Assembly (NCBI RefSeq): GCF_001422045.1
Contig: NZ_LMLW01000001.1
Coordinates: 256,972-320,971, forward strand
Reading direction: 5' to 3'
DNA from: Sphingomonas sp. Leaf242
Lineage (GTDB): Bacteria > Pseudomonadota > Alphaproteobacteria > Sphingomonadales > Sphingomonadaceae
DNA length: 64,000 bases
The translations under genes were made by a program, and so were the position numbers. Below the pieces are notes generated by a model. The model was given only the letters and a program-made list of their open reading frames with translations, made no database searches and was not told the DNA's origin. This document shows positions 48,746-57,925 of the stretch, piece by piece (the stretch's first letter is position 1; every line of letters starts with the position of its first letter).

Positions 48746-48786
48746 TACCCCTCCGAAAGCGGGAGGGGGCAGGGGGTGGGCTCGCG
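48746..48786. repeat. Half copy of PR-H
   Basis: CTACCCCTCCGAAAGCGGGA then GGGGGCAGGGGGTGGG. Only one hairpin; the opposite arm is missing. Confidence 0.7.
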
Positions 48787-48862
48787 CTGACCTCTGAAGA
48801 TGCGGCTAGCGAGGGTCGCCGTCACGCTAGCCCGCGACCGTATCCGGTCCATCCCCCGCTGC

Positions 48863-48923
48863 TTTGTTCTCCCGCGAAGGCGGGAGCCCAGTCTGGGTCC
48901 CCGCCTTCGCGGGGAAACAAGCT
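48863..48923. repeat. Palindromic repeat pair, family PR-A
   Basis: Third copy, TTTGTTCTCCCGCGAAGGCG ... CGCCTTCGCGGGGAAACAAG, differing from 3561 by one base in the spacer. Confidence 0.92.
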
Positions 48924-48997
48924 TTCCCTGTCTTACGGGGGGCGGTGTCGAACCAGTTTGAGTAACGGCGAGAGCGCGAATTAGCGCGCACCCTATC

Positions 48998-49025
48998 TGA
49001 TCCTCCCCCTTGCGGGGGAGGATCG
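48998..49025. repeat. Lone PR-I hairpin
   Basis: GATCCTCCCCCTTGCGGGGG + AGGATC, one outer hairpin of the PR-I type. The gap 48740-49107 contains three repeat pieces and no gene. Confidence 0.75.
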
Positions 49026-49107
49026 CAAGATTGCGCGGACTAGCTAGCTAGGCGTCCGCCGCCCGGCAGCACTATCTCCCGCCACAGCCAGTTGCTAACT
49101 GCAACGG

Positions 49108-50172
49108 ATGGCAACCGCACCCGACACCGATTTCGCGCCGACCAGCCACAAGGGCCTGACCTATCCCTTCGGAGGCGCGGAGCCCGCGACCGGCGGCACG
49201 ATGCACGTTGCCCCTGGCATAGACTGGGTCCGCCTCAAGATCCCCGGCCCCCTCAAACACGTAAATTGCTGGCTCCTCGCCGACATCGATGGCGACGCGC
49301 TGATCGACACCGGCATGAACACCGCGGACGCCCGCGACGCCTGGAAAGCCATCTTCAACGGCGCCAAAGCCGGCACGCGGATCACCAGGATGATCGGCAC
49401 CCACTTCCACCCGGACCATATCGGCCTCGCCGGCTGGATGTGCGACCACCACGCCGCCGCCCTGATCATGACCCGCGCCGAGTGGCTCACCGCGCGCATG
49501 CTCGCCGCCGATGCCCGCGACTCGGTCCCGCACGAAATGCTCGCCTTCTGGCGCGGCGCAGGCTGGGGCTCGGAACAGATCGACCACGCCACCGCCAAGG
49601 GCTGGGCCGGCTTCCGGAAAATCATCACGCCGCTCCCGCTCAGCTACATCCGCATCGAAGACGGCGACACGCTCACGATCGGCACGCGCGACTGGCGCGT
49701 CGTCATCGGCTCCGGCCACTGCCCCGAGCATGCGTGCCTGTACGACGAAGCCGGCGGCATCCTCATCGCCGGCGATCAGGTCTTGCCCCGCATCAGTCCC
49801 AACGTCTCGCTCGGCGTCACCGAACCCAACGCCGACCCGCTGGGCGAATGGTTCGCCTCGATCGCCAAGCTCAGGACGCTGCCCGCCGACCTGCTCGTCC
49901 TGCCGGGCCACGGCGACCCGTTCACCGGCCTCCACACCCGCCTCGATGCGATGGACCGCGAACACCGCGAGCGACTCGACGAGCTCGCCGTCTTCCTCGC
50001 CGAGCCCCGCCGCGCCGTCGACTGTTTCGGCCGCCTGTTCCGCCGCGCGATCGGGCCCGACGTGCTCGGCATGGCGACCGGCGAAGCCCTCGCGCATCTC
50101 CGCCGCCTCGAAGTCGAAGGCCGGGCGACCCGCGAGACACAAGATGGCGTATGGTGGTGGCGCGCGGCCTGA
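49108..50172 (+). CDS. Metallo-beta-lactamase-fold hydrolase
   Basis: 354 residues. HxHxDH motif in THFHPDHIG, second His near VIGSGHCPEHACLY, Asp in AGDQVLPRIS and final His in LPGHGDPF: complete MBL metal-binding set. Followed by a C-terminal helical domain (about 250-354) with an ETQDGVWWW end, as in SdsA/RNase-like MBL proteins of unknown substrate. ATG at 49108. Confidence 0.9.
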   Translation: MATAPDTDFAPTSHKGLTYPFGGAEPATGGTMHVAPGIDWVRLKIPGPLKHVNCWLLADIDGDALIDTGMNTADARDAWKAIFNGAKAGTRITRMIGTHFHPDHIGLAGWMCDHHAAALIMTRAEWLTARMLAADARDSVPHEMLAFWRGAGWGSEQIDHATAKGWAGFRKIITPLPLSYIRIEDGDTLTIGTRDWRVVIGSGHCPEHACLYDEAGGILIAGDQVLPRISPNVSLGVTEPNADPLGEWFASIAKLRTLPADLLVLPGHGDPFTGLHTRLDAMDREHRERLDELAVFLAEPRRAVDCFGRLFRRAIGPDVLGMATGEALAHLRRLEVEGRATRETQDGVWWWRAA

Positions 50173-50206
50173 GTTAGCATGCGGCCGAATTCAAGAGGAT
50201 AGGCCC

Positions 50207-51076
50207 ATGTGCGACGAGCATACCGCCGACGATAATGAAGCCTATCTGGCCGGCGTCTCGCGCCGCCAGTTCGGCATGATGACCGGCGCGATGGGGCTGA
50301 CGATGTTGCTCCCCGCGCCCGCGAACGCCGCGGTCATCAAGGGCCGTGACGTCTCGATCGTCACGCCCGACGGCAAGGCCGACGCCTATTTCGTCGCTCC
50401 CGCCACCGGCAAGCACCCCGGCGTGCTGGTCTGGCCCGACATCATGGGCCTGCGCCCCGCCTTCCGCCAGATGGCCGACCGCCTCGCGCAATCGGGCTAT
50501 GCGGTGCTCGTCGTCAACCAGTTCTACCGCTCGACCAAGGCACCGTTCCTTAAGCCCGGCGAATCCTACGACCAACCCGAAGTCAAAAGCCGCATCGCCC
50601 CATTCCGCGAAGCGCTCACGTCCGAAGGCACCGTCCGCGACGCGAAAGCGTTCACCGCCTTCATCGACGCGCAACCGCAGGTCGATCGCAAACGCGGCAT
50701 GGCCACCACCGGCTATTGCATGGGTGGCCCGATGGTCATGCGCACTGCCGCAGCGGTCGCGAACCGCATCCGTGCAGGCGCGACGTTCCACGGCGGCGGC
50801 TTCGTCACCGACAAGCCCGACAGCCCGCACCTCCTGATCCCGCAGATGAAAGCGCAATACCTGATCGCAATCGCCGCCAACGACGACGCCCGCGCCCCTA
50901 CCGAGAAGGACACGCTGCGCACCGCGTTTGCAGCCGCGAAACTCCCCGCCGAGATCGAGGTCTACGAAGGCACGATGCACGGCTGGTGCCCGCCCGACTC
51001 GAAGGTCTACAATCCGGTCCAGGCGGACAAGGCCTGGGCGCGCATGCTCACGCTGTTCGACAAGGCGCTAGTGTAG
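50207..51076 (+). CDS. Exported dienelactone hydrolase-family protein
   Basis: 289 residues. Twin-arginine-like start (SRRQFGMMTGAMG followed by a hydrophobic core and AxA at about 46-48) suggests Tat export. DLH domain with nucleophile in GYCMGG, Asp in NDDARAP and His in TMHGWCPP. Hydrolyses lactones or esters. ATG at 50207, 34 nt after the MBL stop, so the two are likely one unit. Confidence 0.88.
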   Translation: MCDEHTADDNEAYLAGVSRRQFGMMTGAMGLTMLLPAPANAAVIKGRDVSIVTPDGKADAYFVAPATGKHPGVLVWPDIMGLRPAFRQMADRLAQSGYAVLVVNQFYRSTKAPFLKPGESYDQPEVKSRIAPFREALTSEGTVRDAKAFTAFIDAQPQVDRKRGMATTGYCMGGPMVMRTAAAVANRIRAGATFHGGGFVTDKPDSPHLLIPQMKAQYLIAIAANDDARAPTEKDTLRTAFAAAKLPAEIEVYEGTMHGWCPPDSKVYNPVQADKAWARMLTLFDKALV

Positions 51077-51088
51077 GCACCCCCTCTT

Positions 51089-51171
51089 CGTCATCCTGAC
51101 GAAAGTCAGGACCCAGAGCCAAAAGGGCTGACCCTCGTAGCTCCGGATCCTGGGCAAGCCCAGGATGACGG
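51089..51171. repeat. PR-C pair with two different stems
   Basis: Left arm has stem TCCTGACGAAAGTCAGGA, right arm TCCTGGGCAAGCCCAGGA; outer ends CGTCAT and ATGACG are shared. The arms are a chimera of two PR-C subtypes. Confidence 0.9.
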
Positions 51172-51265
51172 CCGTTGGAGCGACCTGCTGCAACCAAAGC
51201 GAGCGCTTGACCGCGTTCCCGCTCCATGAGACCATCGTTCACGATCCGTTCTCAAGGAGAGTCGC

Positions 51266-51880
51266 GTGACCCTGACCTTATACACCAACCCGATGTCGCG
51301 CGGTCGCATCGCCCGCTGGATGCTCGAAGAGGTCGGCGCCGAGTACGAGACGGTCGTGCTCGGCTACGACACGACGATGAAGGCCGAGGCGTATCGCGCG
51401 ATCAACCCGATGGCCAAGGTCCCCGCGCTGGTCCACAACGGCAAGACCATCACCGAATGCGCCGCGATCTGCGCCTATCTCGCCGAGACCTTCCCCGACG
51501 CGGGCCTGGCGCCACATGCAGACGAACGTGCCGACTATTATCGCTGGCTGTTCTACGCCGCCGGTCCTGTCGAATCCGCGATCACCAACCGCTCGCTCGG
51601 CGTCGTCCCCACTGATGCGCAACAGCGCATGGTCGGTTATGGCAGCTTCGATGCCGTCGTGGACGTGCTCGAACGCGCCATATCCGCGCATCCCTACATC
51701 GCCGGCGACCGCTTTACCGCAGCCGACGTGTATGTCGGGTCGCAGATCCTGTTCGGTCTGCAATTCGGCTCCTTACCCAAGCGCGAGGCGTTTGCAGACT
51801 ACGCTGCTCGCCTGAACGAACGTTCGGCATACAAGCGGGCAGGAGAGTTGGACGACGCGCTGATCGCGGCTGCAGCCTAG
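51266..51880 (+). CDS. Glutathione S-transferase
   Basis: 204 residues. Thioredoxin-like N-domain (LTLYTNPMSRGRIARWMLEE; KVPALVHNG with the cis-Pro and TITECAAI glutathione-binding Ser/Glu) and an all-alpha C-domain with FTAADVYVGS. Conjugates glutathione to electrophiles. GTG start at 51266 after AAGGAGAGTC. Confidence 0.93.
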   Translation: MTLTLYTNPMSRGRIARWMLEEVGAEYETVVLGYDTTMKAEAYRAINPMAKVPALVHNGKTITECAAICAYLAETFPDAGLAPHADERADYYRWLFYAAGPVESAITNRSLGVVPTDAQQRMVGYGSFDAVVDVLERAISAHPYIAGDRFTAADVYVGSQILFGLQFGSLPKREAFADYAARLNERSAYKRAGELDDALIAAAA

Positions 51881-51919
51881 GGTCGACCGACGACGCGCGC
51901 GACGGGTCATACTTGACCT

Positions 51920-52003
51920 CGTCATCCTGACGAAAGTCAGGATCCAGAGCTACGGAGGCTAGCTGTTGGTACCCTGGATACTGACTTTCGTCAGGCTGAC
52001 GGC
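51920..52003. repeat. Palindromic repeat pair, family PR-C
   Basis: CGTCATCCTGACGAAAGTCA + GGATCCAGAG facing CCTGGATA + CTGACTTTCGTCAGGCTGACG; the right arm has mutations that unpair the stem slightly. Confidence 0.88.
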
Positions 52004-52178
52004 GGGTATTGGGCCGGCACGGTGCGTTGAATTAGCTTCTTGGCAGAACCGATTGCGTTGGCGGCGCCGTTGGCGCGCATCGGATCGACGTCACACGGGC
52101 AGGGGGCGTTGGATGCTTCCGGCGAGAAAGAGGGGCCGACTCACGAACACGACCGGTAGCAATGGTCCGGACAAACCT

Positions 52179-52273
52179 TGCCCTCACCCTTCCCACGGTC
52201 AAGCTGCGGCCGGCCTCGTCCCTTTCCCGTGGGGGACAGGGAGAGACGCGAAGGCGGCGATAGGTGAGGGCAC
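52179..52273. repeat. Compound palindromic repeat, family PR-G
   Basis: TTGCCCTCACCCTTCCCACG ... GGTGAGGGCA, outer end only; hairpin GTCCCTTTCCCGTGGGGGAC inside. With the PR-C copy it occupies the GST-thioredoxin gap 51881-52392, where I see no gene. Confidence 0.75.
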
Positions 52274-52392
52274 GCCATCGATTGCAGTCGTGGACGCTAA
52301 ATTCGCTGGCTAGGCGACTAACTAACCACGGCCACTTCAAGCTAAACCAGTATCAACTGCTCAGCCACTAGCCGGCCCTCACAAAACGAGGA

Positions 52393-52920
52393 TCAGGCCG
52401 CCCACTTCGCCAGCCAGTCGGCCAAGGCCTGAGGCCCCATCGACCGAGCATCCGCCAGTTCGGTCTCATGCCCTGCATTCAACAGCTTGTTGGTCCGTGG
52501 ATCGACCACCAGCACCGCCGGCACGCCCTTGAGGCGGCCCTTGATGCCGTAGCCCGCGGCGATCTGCCCGTTCTTGTCGAAGCGACCGACGTCGACCGTC
52601 ACCACCACGAACTTGCTGTCCACGAAGCGCTTCATCTCGGGCAGGTCGATCGTCCCCGCCAGCAGGCGGCAATCAAGGCACCAGTTGCCGCCGAGATCGA
52701 TCAGCAACCGCTTGTGTGTCTTCAGCGCGCGTGCCCGCGCCGCCGCAACCTGCGCATTGGCGTTGGCCGCCTCGTCATACGGCAGCGGCAAGGGCTGCGG
52801 CAGCTTGTCGAAGCTCGCCGTGTTGACGTGCGGCGCCGCGACCTTCGCGCGCGGTGCCGCCGGTGCGGCTACCGCGGTGGCGAGCAGGGCAAGCGCGGCG
52901 ATACGGCTCATCGACATCAT
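52393..52920 (-). CDS. Thioredoxin-like exported protein
   Basis: 175 residues. Signal peptide 1-22 (MSRIAALALLATAVAAPAAP), thioredoxin fold with the redox motif NWCLDC near 79-84 and the cis-Pro region KGVPAVLVV. It resembles the DsbD/TlpA-like or thioredoxin_7 group acting in the periplasm. ATG overlaps the helicase stop (ATGA) in a coupled pair. Confidence 0.88.
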   Translation of the reverse strand: MMSMSRIAALALLATAVAAPAAPRAKVAAPHVNTASFDKLPQPLPLPYDEAANANAQVAAARARALKTHKRLLIDLGGNWCLDCRLLAGTIDLPEMKRFVDSKFVVVTVDVGRFDKNGQIAAGYGIKGRLKGVPAVLVVDPRTNKLLNAGHETELADARSMGPQALADWLAKWAA

Positions 52921-54608
52921 TCATATCCTCCGATCACGGCATTGAGGAAGCTCGGGAACGGCCCGTTCCAGCCATCCGCCGGCGCATCGGCGACCGGTTG
53001 GCGACGACCACCCGTTGAATCCGCAGGAATGCGCTCCGTCCGTGGCGGTTCGACCTTCGCGGCTTCTGAACGAACAGGTTGCGAGCGAGGAGGTTCCGAC
53101 CGCACAGGTTCAGACGGCACCGGCTCAGACCGAACGGGCGCCGCTCGAACCGGTTCTACATACGCCGGTTCGACCTGCACCGGCTCCACCCGTGCTGGCT
53201 CCGCAACGCGCGGCTTCACCGCAGGCACTGGCTCGTCGATCGGCGTCCGCTCCCAGCGCGGGCGCTTCGCGACCACGACCGGTTCGACCGCGGCCAGCAC
53301 TTCGGCGACGATCGCCGGCGCGACCGTGTCTTCGCGCGGTACGCGACGAGTCCGCGGCCGCTCGCGACCAGCCTCCTCCGCAACCGCGACCGGAGCCACG
53401 TCCTCCGAATGTCCCCCGCGACGGCTACGCGACCGGTCGCGACGCGGCGCGTCCTCTTCGACCTCGACGGCAACCGGCGCGGTCTTCGGCTCGGCAACCT
53501 TCAGCCGCTCGATCGTCTGCCCGGTAAGCTTCTCGATATTGACGATATTCTCGGCATCGTCGGGCGCGACGAACGTGTACGCCGTCCCCGTCGCCCCGGC
53601 GCGACCCGTCCGACCGATCCGGTGGACGTAGTCGTCGGGATGCCACGGCGCGTCATAGTTGAACACCGTCGACACGCCCTTGATGTCGAGCCCGCGCGCC
53701 GCGACGTCCGACGCGACGAGGATCGTCACCGCGCCGGTCTTGAACAGCTCGAGCTCGGCGAGGCGCTGCGGCTGCTCCATGTCGCCGTGGATCTCGCCCG
53801 ACTTGTAGCCCGCCTGCTTCAGCACCTTGTTGAGGTCGCGCACCGTCGTCTTGCGGTTGCAGAAGATGATCGCGTTGGTCACCTCTTCCTGCGCGAGGAT
53901 GCGGCGCAGCGTGTCGCGCTTGGCGGTCTGGCTCGGCACCGGCACCAGATACTGCTTGATGTTGAGGTTGGTCGACGCAGGGCGCGACACCTCGATCGTC
54001 TTGGGATTGGTCAGGAACTTGTCCGCCAGCTTCTTGATCGGCGGCGGCATCGTCGCGGAGAACAGCAGGGTCTGGCGCTGCTTCGGCAGCTTGGTGCAGA
54101 TTTCCTCGATGTCGGGGATGAAGCCCATGTCGAGCATCCGGTCCGCCTCGTCGATCACCAGCATCGAACAGCCGTTGAGCATGATCTTGCCGCGCCCGAA
54201 CAAGTCCATCAGCCGGCCCGGCGTCGCGATCAGCACGTCGACGCCCTTTTCCAGCGCGGCGAGCTGGTCGCCCATCGACACGCCACCGATCAGCAACGCC
54301 ATCGAGAGGTTCGAGTTGACGCCGTATTTCTCGAAATTCTCCGCCACCTGCGCAGCGAGTTCGCGCGTCGGTTCGAGGATCAGCGAGCGCGGCATCCGCG
54401 CGCGGCTCCGGCCATGCGCAAGGATGTCGATCATCGGCAGCACGAACGACGCGGTCTTGCCGGTGCCCGTCTGGGCGATGCCGATGATGTCGCGCATCAT
54501 CAGCACGGACGGGATCGCGCCGGCCTGGATCGGGGTCGGCTCGGTATAGCCGGAGTCGGTGACTGCCTTGAGCAGTTCGTCGGAGAGGCCGAGATCGGCA
54601 AAACTCAT
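52917..54608 (-). CDS. DEAD-box RNA helicase with a repetitive tail
   Basis: 563 residues. RhlE-like core (1-380): Q motif EPTPIQAG, AQTGTGKTASF, PTRELA, DEAD in VIDEADRMLD, SAT and HRIGRTGRAG. The C-terminal 180 residues are Arg/Glu/Pro-rich, ending in runs of VEPVRxEP-type pentapeptides (about 480-540). ATG at 54608 (MSFADLG) matches the family; the frame to 54680 is upstream leader. The repetitive tail probably binds RNA or clusters the enzyme. Confidence 0.93.
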   Translation of the reverse strand: MSFADLGLSDELLKAVTDSGYTEPTPIQAGAIPSVLMMRDIIGIAQTGTGKTASFVLPMIDILAHGRSRARMPRSLILEPTRELAAQVAENFEKYGVNSNLSMALLIGGVSMGDQLAALEKGVDVLIATPGRLMDLFGRGKIMLNGCSMLVIDEADRMLDMGFIPDIEEICTKLPKQRQTLLFSATMPPPIKKLADKFLTNPKTIEVSRPASTNLNIKQYLVPVPSQTAKRDTLRRILAQEEVTNAIIFCNRKTTVRDLNKVLKQAGYKSGEIHGDMEQPQRLAELELFKTGAVTILVASDVAARGLDIKGVSTVFNYDAPWHPDDYVHRIGRTGRAGATGTAYTFVAPDDAENIVNIEKLTGQTIERLKVAEPKTAPVAVEVEEDAPRRDRSRSRRGGHSEDVAPVAVAEEAGRERPRTRRVPREDTVAPAIVAEVLAAVEPVVVAKRPRWERTPIDEPVPAVKPRVAEPARVEPVQVEPAYVEPVRAAPVRSEPVPSEPVRSEPPRSQPVRSEAAKVEPPRTERIPADSTGGRRQPVADAPADGWNGPFPSFLNAVIGGYE

Positions 54609-54749
54609 GCAAATGTCCGGTAAATGGAGGGTGAAATGCACTGCCCTCAAGCGTTTTTGCGCTCGCCGATTTAGCGACAAATGTCAAGGAAACGCGGTGA
54701 AACGAAGGTGGGGAAGGGGCGGCGGGCGGCGTATTTCCGCAAAAACCCC

Positions 54750-54832
54750 CGTCATCCTGACGAAAGTCGGGATCCAGAGCCAAGCAGCGTACCATCAGTT
54801 ACTCTGGATCCTGACTTTCGTCAGGATGACGG
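54750..54832. repeat. Palindromic repeat pair, family PR-C
   Basis: CCGTCATCCTGACGAAAGTC + GGGATCCAGAG facing CTCTGGATCC + TGACTTTCGTCAGGATGACGG, spacer about 25 nt. Confidence 0.92.
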
Positions 54833-54879
54833 AGCGGGGTGAGACTACGTTCGCTACACACGCGACTGGCCGGCCCCCG

Positions 54880-55359
54880 CTACTTCTTCGGCCGCAAACT
54901 CTTGAACCCATCGATCTCGCACCGCGCGCCCGAGCGCATCCGGATCGCATCGCGCGCCTTGCAGACCATCCCGTCGGGCCCCGGTCTCAGATAGAAGCCC
55001 GAATAATAATCGAGCGGTCGGCAATCGCCATCGAGCCGCGCGCGCAGCCTGGTCTGGTCGGCCATCAGCAGATCGAGCGCGCCGTCCTTGTTCAGCATCG
55101 CCCCGGCGATCTCGGCCACCGCGATGCATTTGGGGCCTTTGTGCTCCTTCCATTCGGTCGACCGGTCGACCGTCCGCATCGTCGTGCGGTTCATCCGGGG
55201 TACGCGGATGATGATGCGCTCGTGGATCGAGATCTGCGCGATCTGCAGACGGGACACACGGGTCTGCACCGGGCGCATATGCGTGTCCCGCGTGGCGGCC
55301 GCAGCGGCGGCGGGGCCTGCTAATGCAAGCAGGGTGGCGGGAATCGCGAAGTGGATCAT
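54880..55359 (-). CDS. Exported hypothetical protein
   Basis: 159 residues. Signal peptide (MIHFAIPATLLALAGPAAAA) then a mostly beta-like domain with conserved-looking Cys pairs (KCIAVAEIAG, DCRPLDYYSGFYL, VCKARDAIRMRSGARCEIDG) that could form two disulphides. The pattern KGPKCIAV...DYYSGFYL recalls a sphingomonad periplasmic family, but I cannot name it. ATG at 55359; it diverges from the FAD oxidase gene. Confidence 0.75.
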   Translation of the reverse strand: MIHFAIPATLLALAGPAAAAAATRDTHMRPVQTRVSRLQIAQISIHERIIIRVPRMNRTTMRTVDRSTEWKEHKGPKCIAVAEIAGAMLNKDGALDLLMADQTRLRARLDGDCRPLDYYSGFYLRPGPDGMVCKARDAIRMRSGARCEIDGFKSLRPKK

Positions 55360-55424
55360 GATGCTGTCGTAACCGTTAGGGCCCATCGTTGAACCCGCGA
55401 TGAATTTTGTCTAGCGCGTGGCCT

Positions 55425-56897
55425 GTGGCTATTTTTCCGACAGCAACCCTGACCCCTTCGCAAGCCGCCATGCTCGACTCGCTGAGCGCGTGTCTCGACG
55501 CGAAGGCGATCGTCACCGACGCCACCGATATCGAGCCCTGGCTGCACGACTGGCGCGGCCGCTTCCACGGCGCTGCGCCCGCGTTGCTCGCACCGACCTC
55601 GACCGCCGAGGTCGCGCTGATCGTCAAGGCGGCCGCCGAGCACCGCGTGCCGCTCGTCGCGCAAGGCGGCAACACCTCGATGGTCGGCGGCGCGACCGCT
55701 CCCGCCGACGGCAGCGCGCTGATCCTGTCGCTGCGCCGGATGAACCGCATCCGCAGCCTCGACGCCGACGCCGGTCTCGCCATCGCCGAGGCCGGCGTGA
55801 TCCTCGCCGACCTCGACGGCGCCGCGCAAGGGGAGGGCTGGCGCTTTCCGCTGACACTCGGCGCGCGGGGCACGGCGACGATCGGTGGGCTCGTCTCGAC
55901 CAACGCCGGCGGCACGCAGGTCCTCAAGTTCGGCACCATGCGCGGTCTCGTCGCCGGTGTCGAAGCGGTGCTCGCCGACGGCAGTATCTACGACGGCCTG
56001 TCCGCACTCAAGAAGGACAATCGCGGCTACGACCTCGACCAGCTCTTCATCGGCGCGGAAGGCACGCTGGCGATCGTCACCGCCGCCACATTGCGTCTCG
56101 CCCCGGCGATCGCAGCGCGCGGCACCGCGTGGGTCGGCATCGGCTCACCCCAGGCCGCGCTCAAACTCCTGCGCACGATGCAGGCGAGGACTGACGCGAT
56201 CGAGAGCTTCGAGATACTCCCCGCCGAGTCGCTCGATGCTGCCATCGCGCACCTCCCGAACGCCCGCGCGCCGCTCGCCGGCCGCCACCCCTGGCACCTC
56301 CTGATCGAGGCGACCTCGGCCACCACCGAAGGCGAGTCCCCAACCGCGCTACTCGAACGCCTGCTCGGCAAAGCGCTCGAGGACGGCGCGATCGAAGACG
56401 CGACGATCGCCACCAGCGAAGCCCAGTCCACGGCATTCTGGCTGCTCCGCGACTCGCTCTCCGCCGCCGAACGCGCGCTCGGCCCCGCAACGCAGCACGA
56501 CATCTCGATCCCTGTCGAGACGATGCCGCGCTTCATGATCGAGGCGGCGGCGGCGTGCGACGCGCGCTTCCCCGGCACGCACGCCAGCGGCTTCGGCCAT
56601 CTCGGCGACGGCAATGTCCATTTCCATGTCCGCGCCGCGCCCGGCACCGACCCCGCGCACTGGTATGCCGAGGACGCGCCGGTCGTCACCCGGTTCGTCG
56701 GAGACCTCGTCGTCGCGGCCGGCGGCTCGATCTCGGCGGAGCACGGCATAGGCCAGATGAAGCGCGACGAACTCGAACGCCTCTCGTCGCCCGCCCGCAT
56801 GACCGCGCTCAGGGCGATCAAGTCCGCGCTCGATCCGCTCGGCATCCTCAACCCCGGCAAGCTCGTCACACTTGCACGCCCGCCCGGCGCACCATAG
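55425..56897 (+). CDS. FAD-linked 2-hydroxyacid oxidase (GlcD/DLD-like)
   Basis: About 490 residues. FAD-binding PCMH domain (GGNTSMVGGATAP, LTLGARGTATIGGLVSTNAGG split) and C-terminal oxidase domain with HLGDGNVHFH metal site and SAEHGIGQMKR. Probably oxidises D-lactate or D-2-hydroxyglutarate to the keto acid. The GTG at 55425 is a tentative start; a TTG at 55407 and an ATG at 55470 are possible and no clear ribosome-binding site decides. Confidence 0.88.
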   Translation: MAIFPTATLTPSQAAMLDSLSACLDAKAIVTDATDIEPWLHDWRGRFHGAAPALLAPTSTAEVALIVKAAAEHRVPLVAQGGNTSMVGGATAPADGSALILSLRRMNRIRSLDADAGLAIAEAGVILADLDGAAQGEGWRFPLTLGARGTATIGGLVSTNAGGTQVLKFGTMRGLVAGVEAVLADGSIYDGLSALKKDNRGYDLDQLFIGAEGTLAIVTAATLRLAPAIAARGTAWVGIGSPQAALKLLRTMQARTDAIESFEILPAESLDAAIAHLPNARAPLAGRHPWHLLIEATSATTEGESPTALLERLLGKALEDGAIEDATIATSEAQSTAFWLLRDSLSAAERALGPATQHDISIPVETMPRFMIEAAAACDARFPGTHASGFGHLGDGNVHFHVRAAPGTDPAHWYAEDAPVVTRFVGDLVVAAGGSISAEHGIGQMKRDELERLSSPARMTALRAIKSALDPLGILNPGKLVTLARPPGAP

Positions 56898-56959
56898 AGC
56901 CTCGCCCCAATCGGTGGCATGAGCCACCGGCATTTCGACCGACCGATCCGGAGAGTAAC

Positions 56960-57742
56960 ATGGCCAGCACCGCCCAGCTTCCGCTTTTCTATAATGGCCT
57001 CGAGCCGCTTTCGAGCGACACGCATGCGAACTACAAGGTCCGCCCGCAGGACAGCGCGCCGTTCCTGGTCGGCCAGCACGCCATCCCGATCACCGTCGAC
57101 GAGTTTCCGCTGGTCCAGCGTCACATGCCGATCGTCTTCTCGGTCGGTGACGATGCGATCCCGCTCGCGCTGATGGGCCTGAACGAGGGCGTCAACGTGT
57201 TCGTCGGCGACGACGGCAAGCTGACCGAGAACACGTTCTACGTGCCCGCCTACGTCCGTCGTTACCCGTACATGCTCGCGCGTCTGCACCCCGATGCGCA
57301 GGAGTTGTCGCTCTGTTTCGACCCGACTTCGCAGGCGATCGGCGATTTCGAGGACGGCGATGCACTGTTCGAGAACGGCCAGCCGACCGAGCTGACCAAG
57401 AACATCCTCGGCTTCAACGAGTCGTTCGAACAGGCCGGCGCGCGCACGCAGAACTTCATGAACGAGCTACGTGAGCTCGAGCTGCTGATGGACGGCGAAG
57501 TCACGATCCAGCCTGAAGGTGCGGACCAGCCGTTCGTCTATCGCGGCTTCCAGATGATCAACGAGGAAAAGCTGATCGACCTGCGCGGCGATGCGCTGCG
57601 CAAGATGAGTAAGTCGGGCATGCTCCCGCTGCTGTACGCGCACCTGTTCTCGCTGTCGCTGATGCGCGACATCTTTGCGCGCCAGGCACAGCTCGGCCAG
57701 ACCCCGCAGCCGCAGATGGCCGCACCGCAGTTCAACGTCTGA
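56960..57742 (+). CDS. SapC-family protein
   Basis: 260 residues. SapC pattern: LPLFYNGLEPLSSDTHANYK, ENTFYVPAYVRRYPYMLARL, LCFDPTSQAIG and KLIDLRGDALRKM. SapC was named in Campylobacter S-layer transport clusters and in alphaproteobacteria often sits near tryptophan halogenase or TonB genes, neither of which is here. Role uncertain. ATG at 56960 after GGAGAGTAAC. Confidence 0.88.
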   Translation: MASTAQLPLFYNGLEPLSSDTHANYKVRPQDSAPFLVGQHAIPITVDEFPLVQRHMPIVFSVGDDAIPLALMGLNEGVNVFVGDDGKLTENTFYVPAYVRRYPYMLARLHPDAQELSLCFDPTSQAIGDFEDGDALFENGQPTELTKNILGFNESFEQAGARTQNFMNELRELELLMDGEVTIQPEGADQPFVYRGFQMINEEKLIDLRGDALRKMSKSGMLPLLYAHLFSLSLMRDIFARQAQLGQTPQPQMAAPQFNV

Positions 57743-57752
57743 GGCTTTCCCA

Positions 57753-57795
57753 CGAGGACGATCCGTGGCGCGCAATGCGCTACGGGTCGTCCTCG
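57753..57795 (+). terminator. Hairpin downstream of sapC
   Basis: CGAGGACGATCCGTGGCGC - GCAAT - GCGCTACGGGTCGTCCTCG, nearly fully paired, without a U-tract. Probable transcript end or 3' stabiliser. Confidence 0.6.
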
Positions 57796-57925
57796 ATACC
57801 GGCGCCGTGCTGCACCTACGGCAGCTCAATGAGGGTGCCGCTCGACGTGGGGCGTACGCATTTAGCAAAATTATTTGCAGTGCGGTGCAACAAGGGTTGA
57901 ACCAAATCGGCGCTCACCCATTTAG

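Noticed and set aside
49511-50206. Extended N-terminus of the dienelactone hydrolase back to 49511
   Set aside because: The extension is the metallo-beta-lactamase gene in another frame; the ATG at 50207 starts a proper signal peptide.
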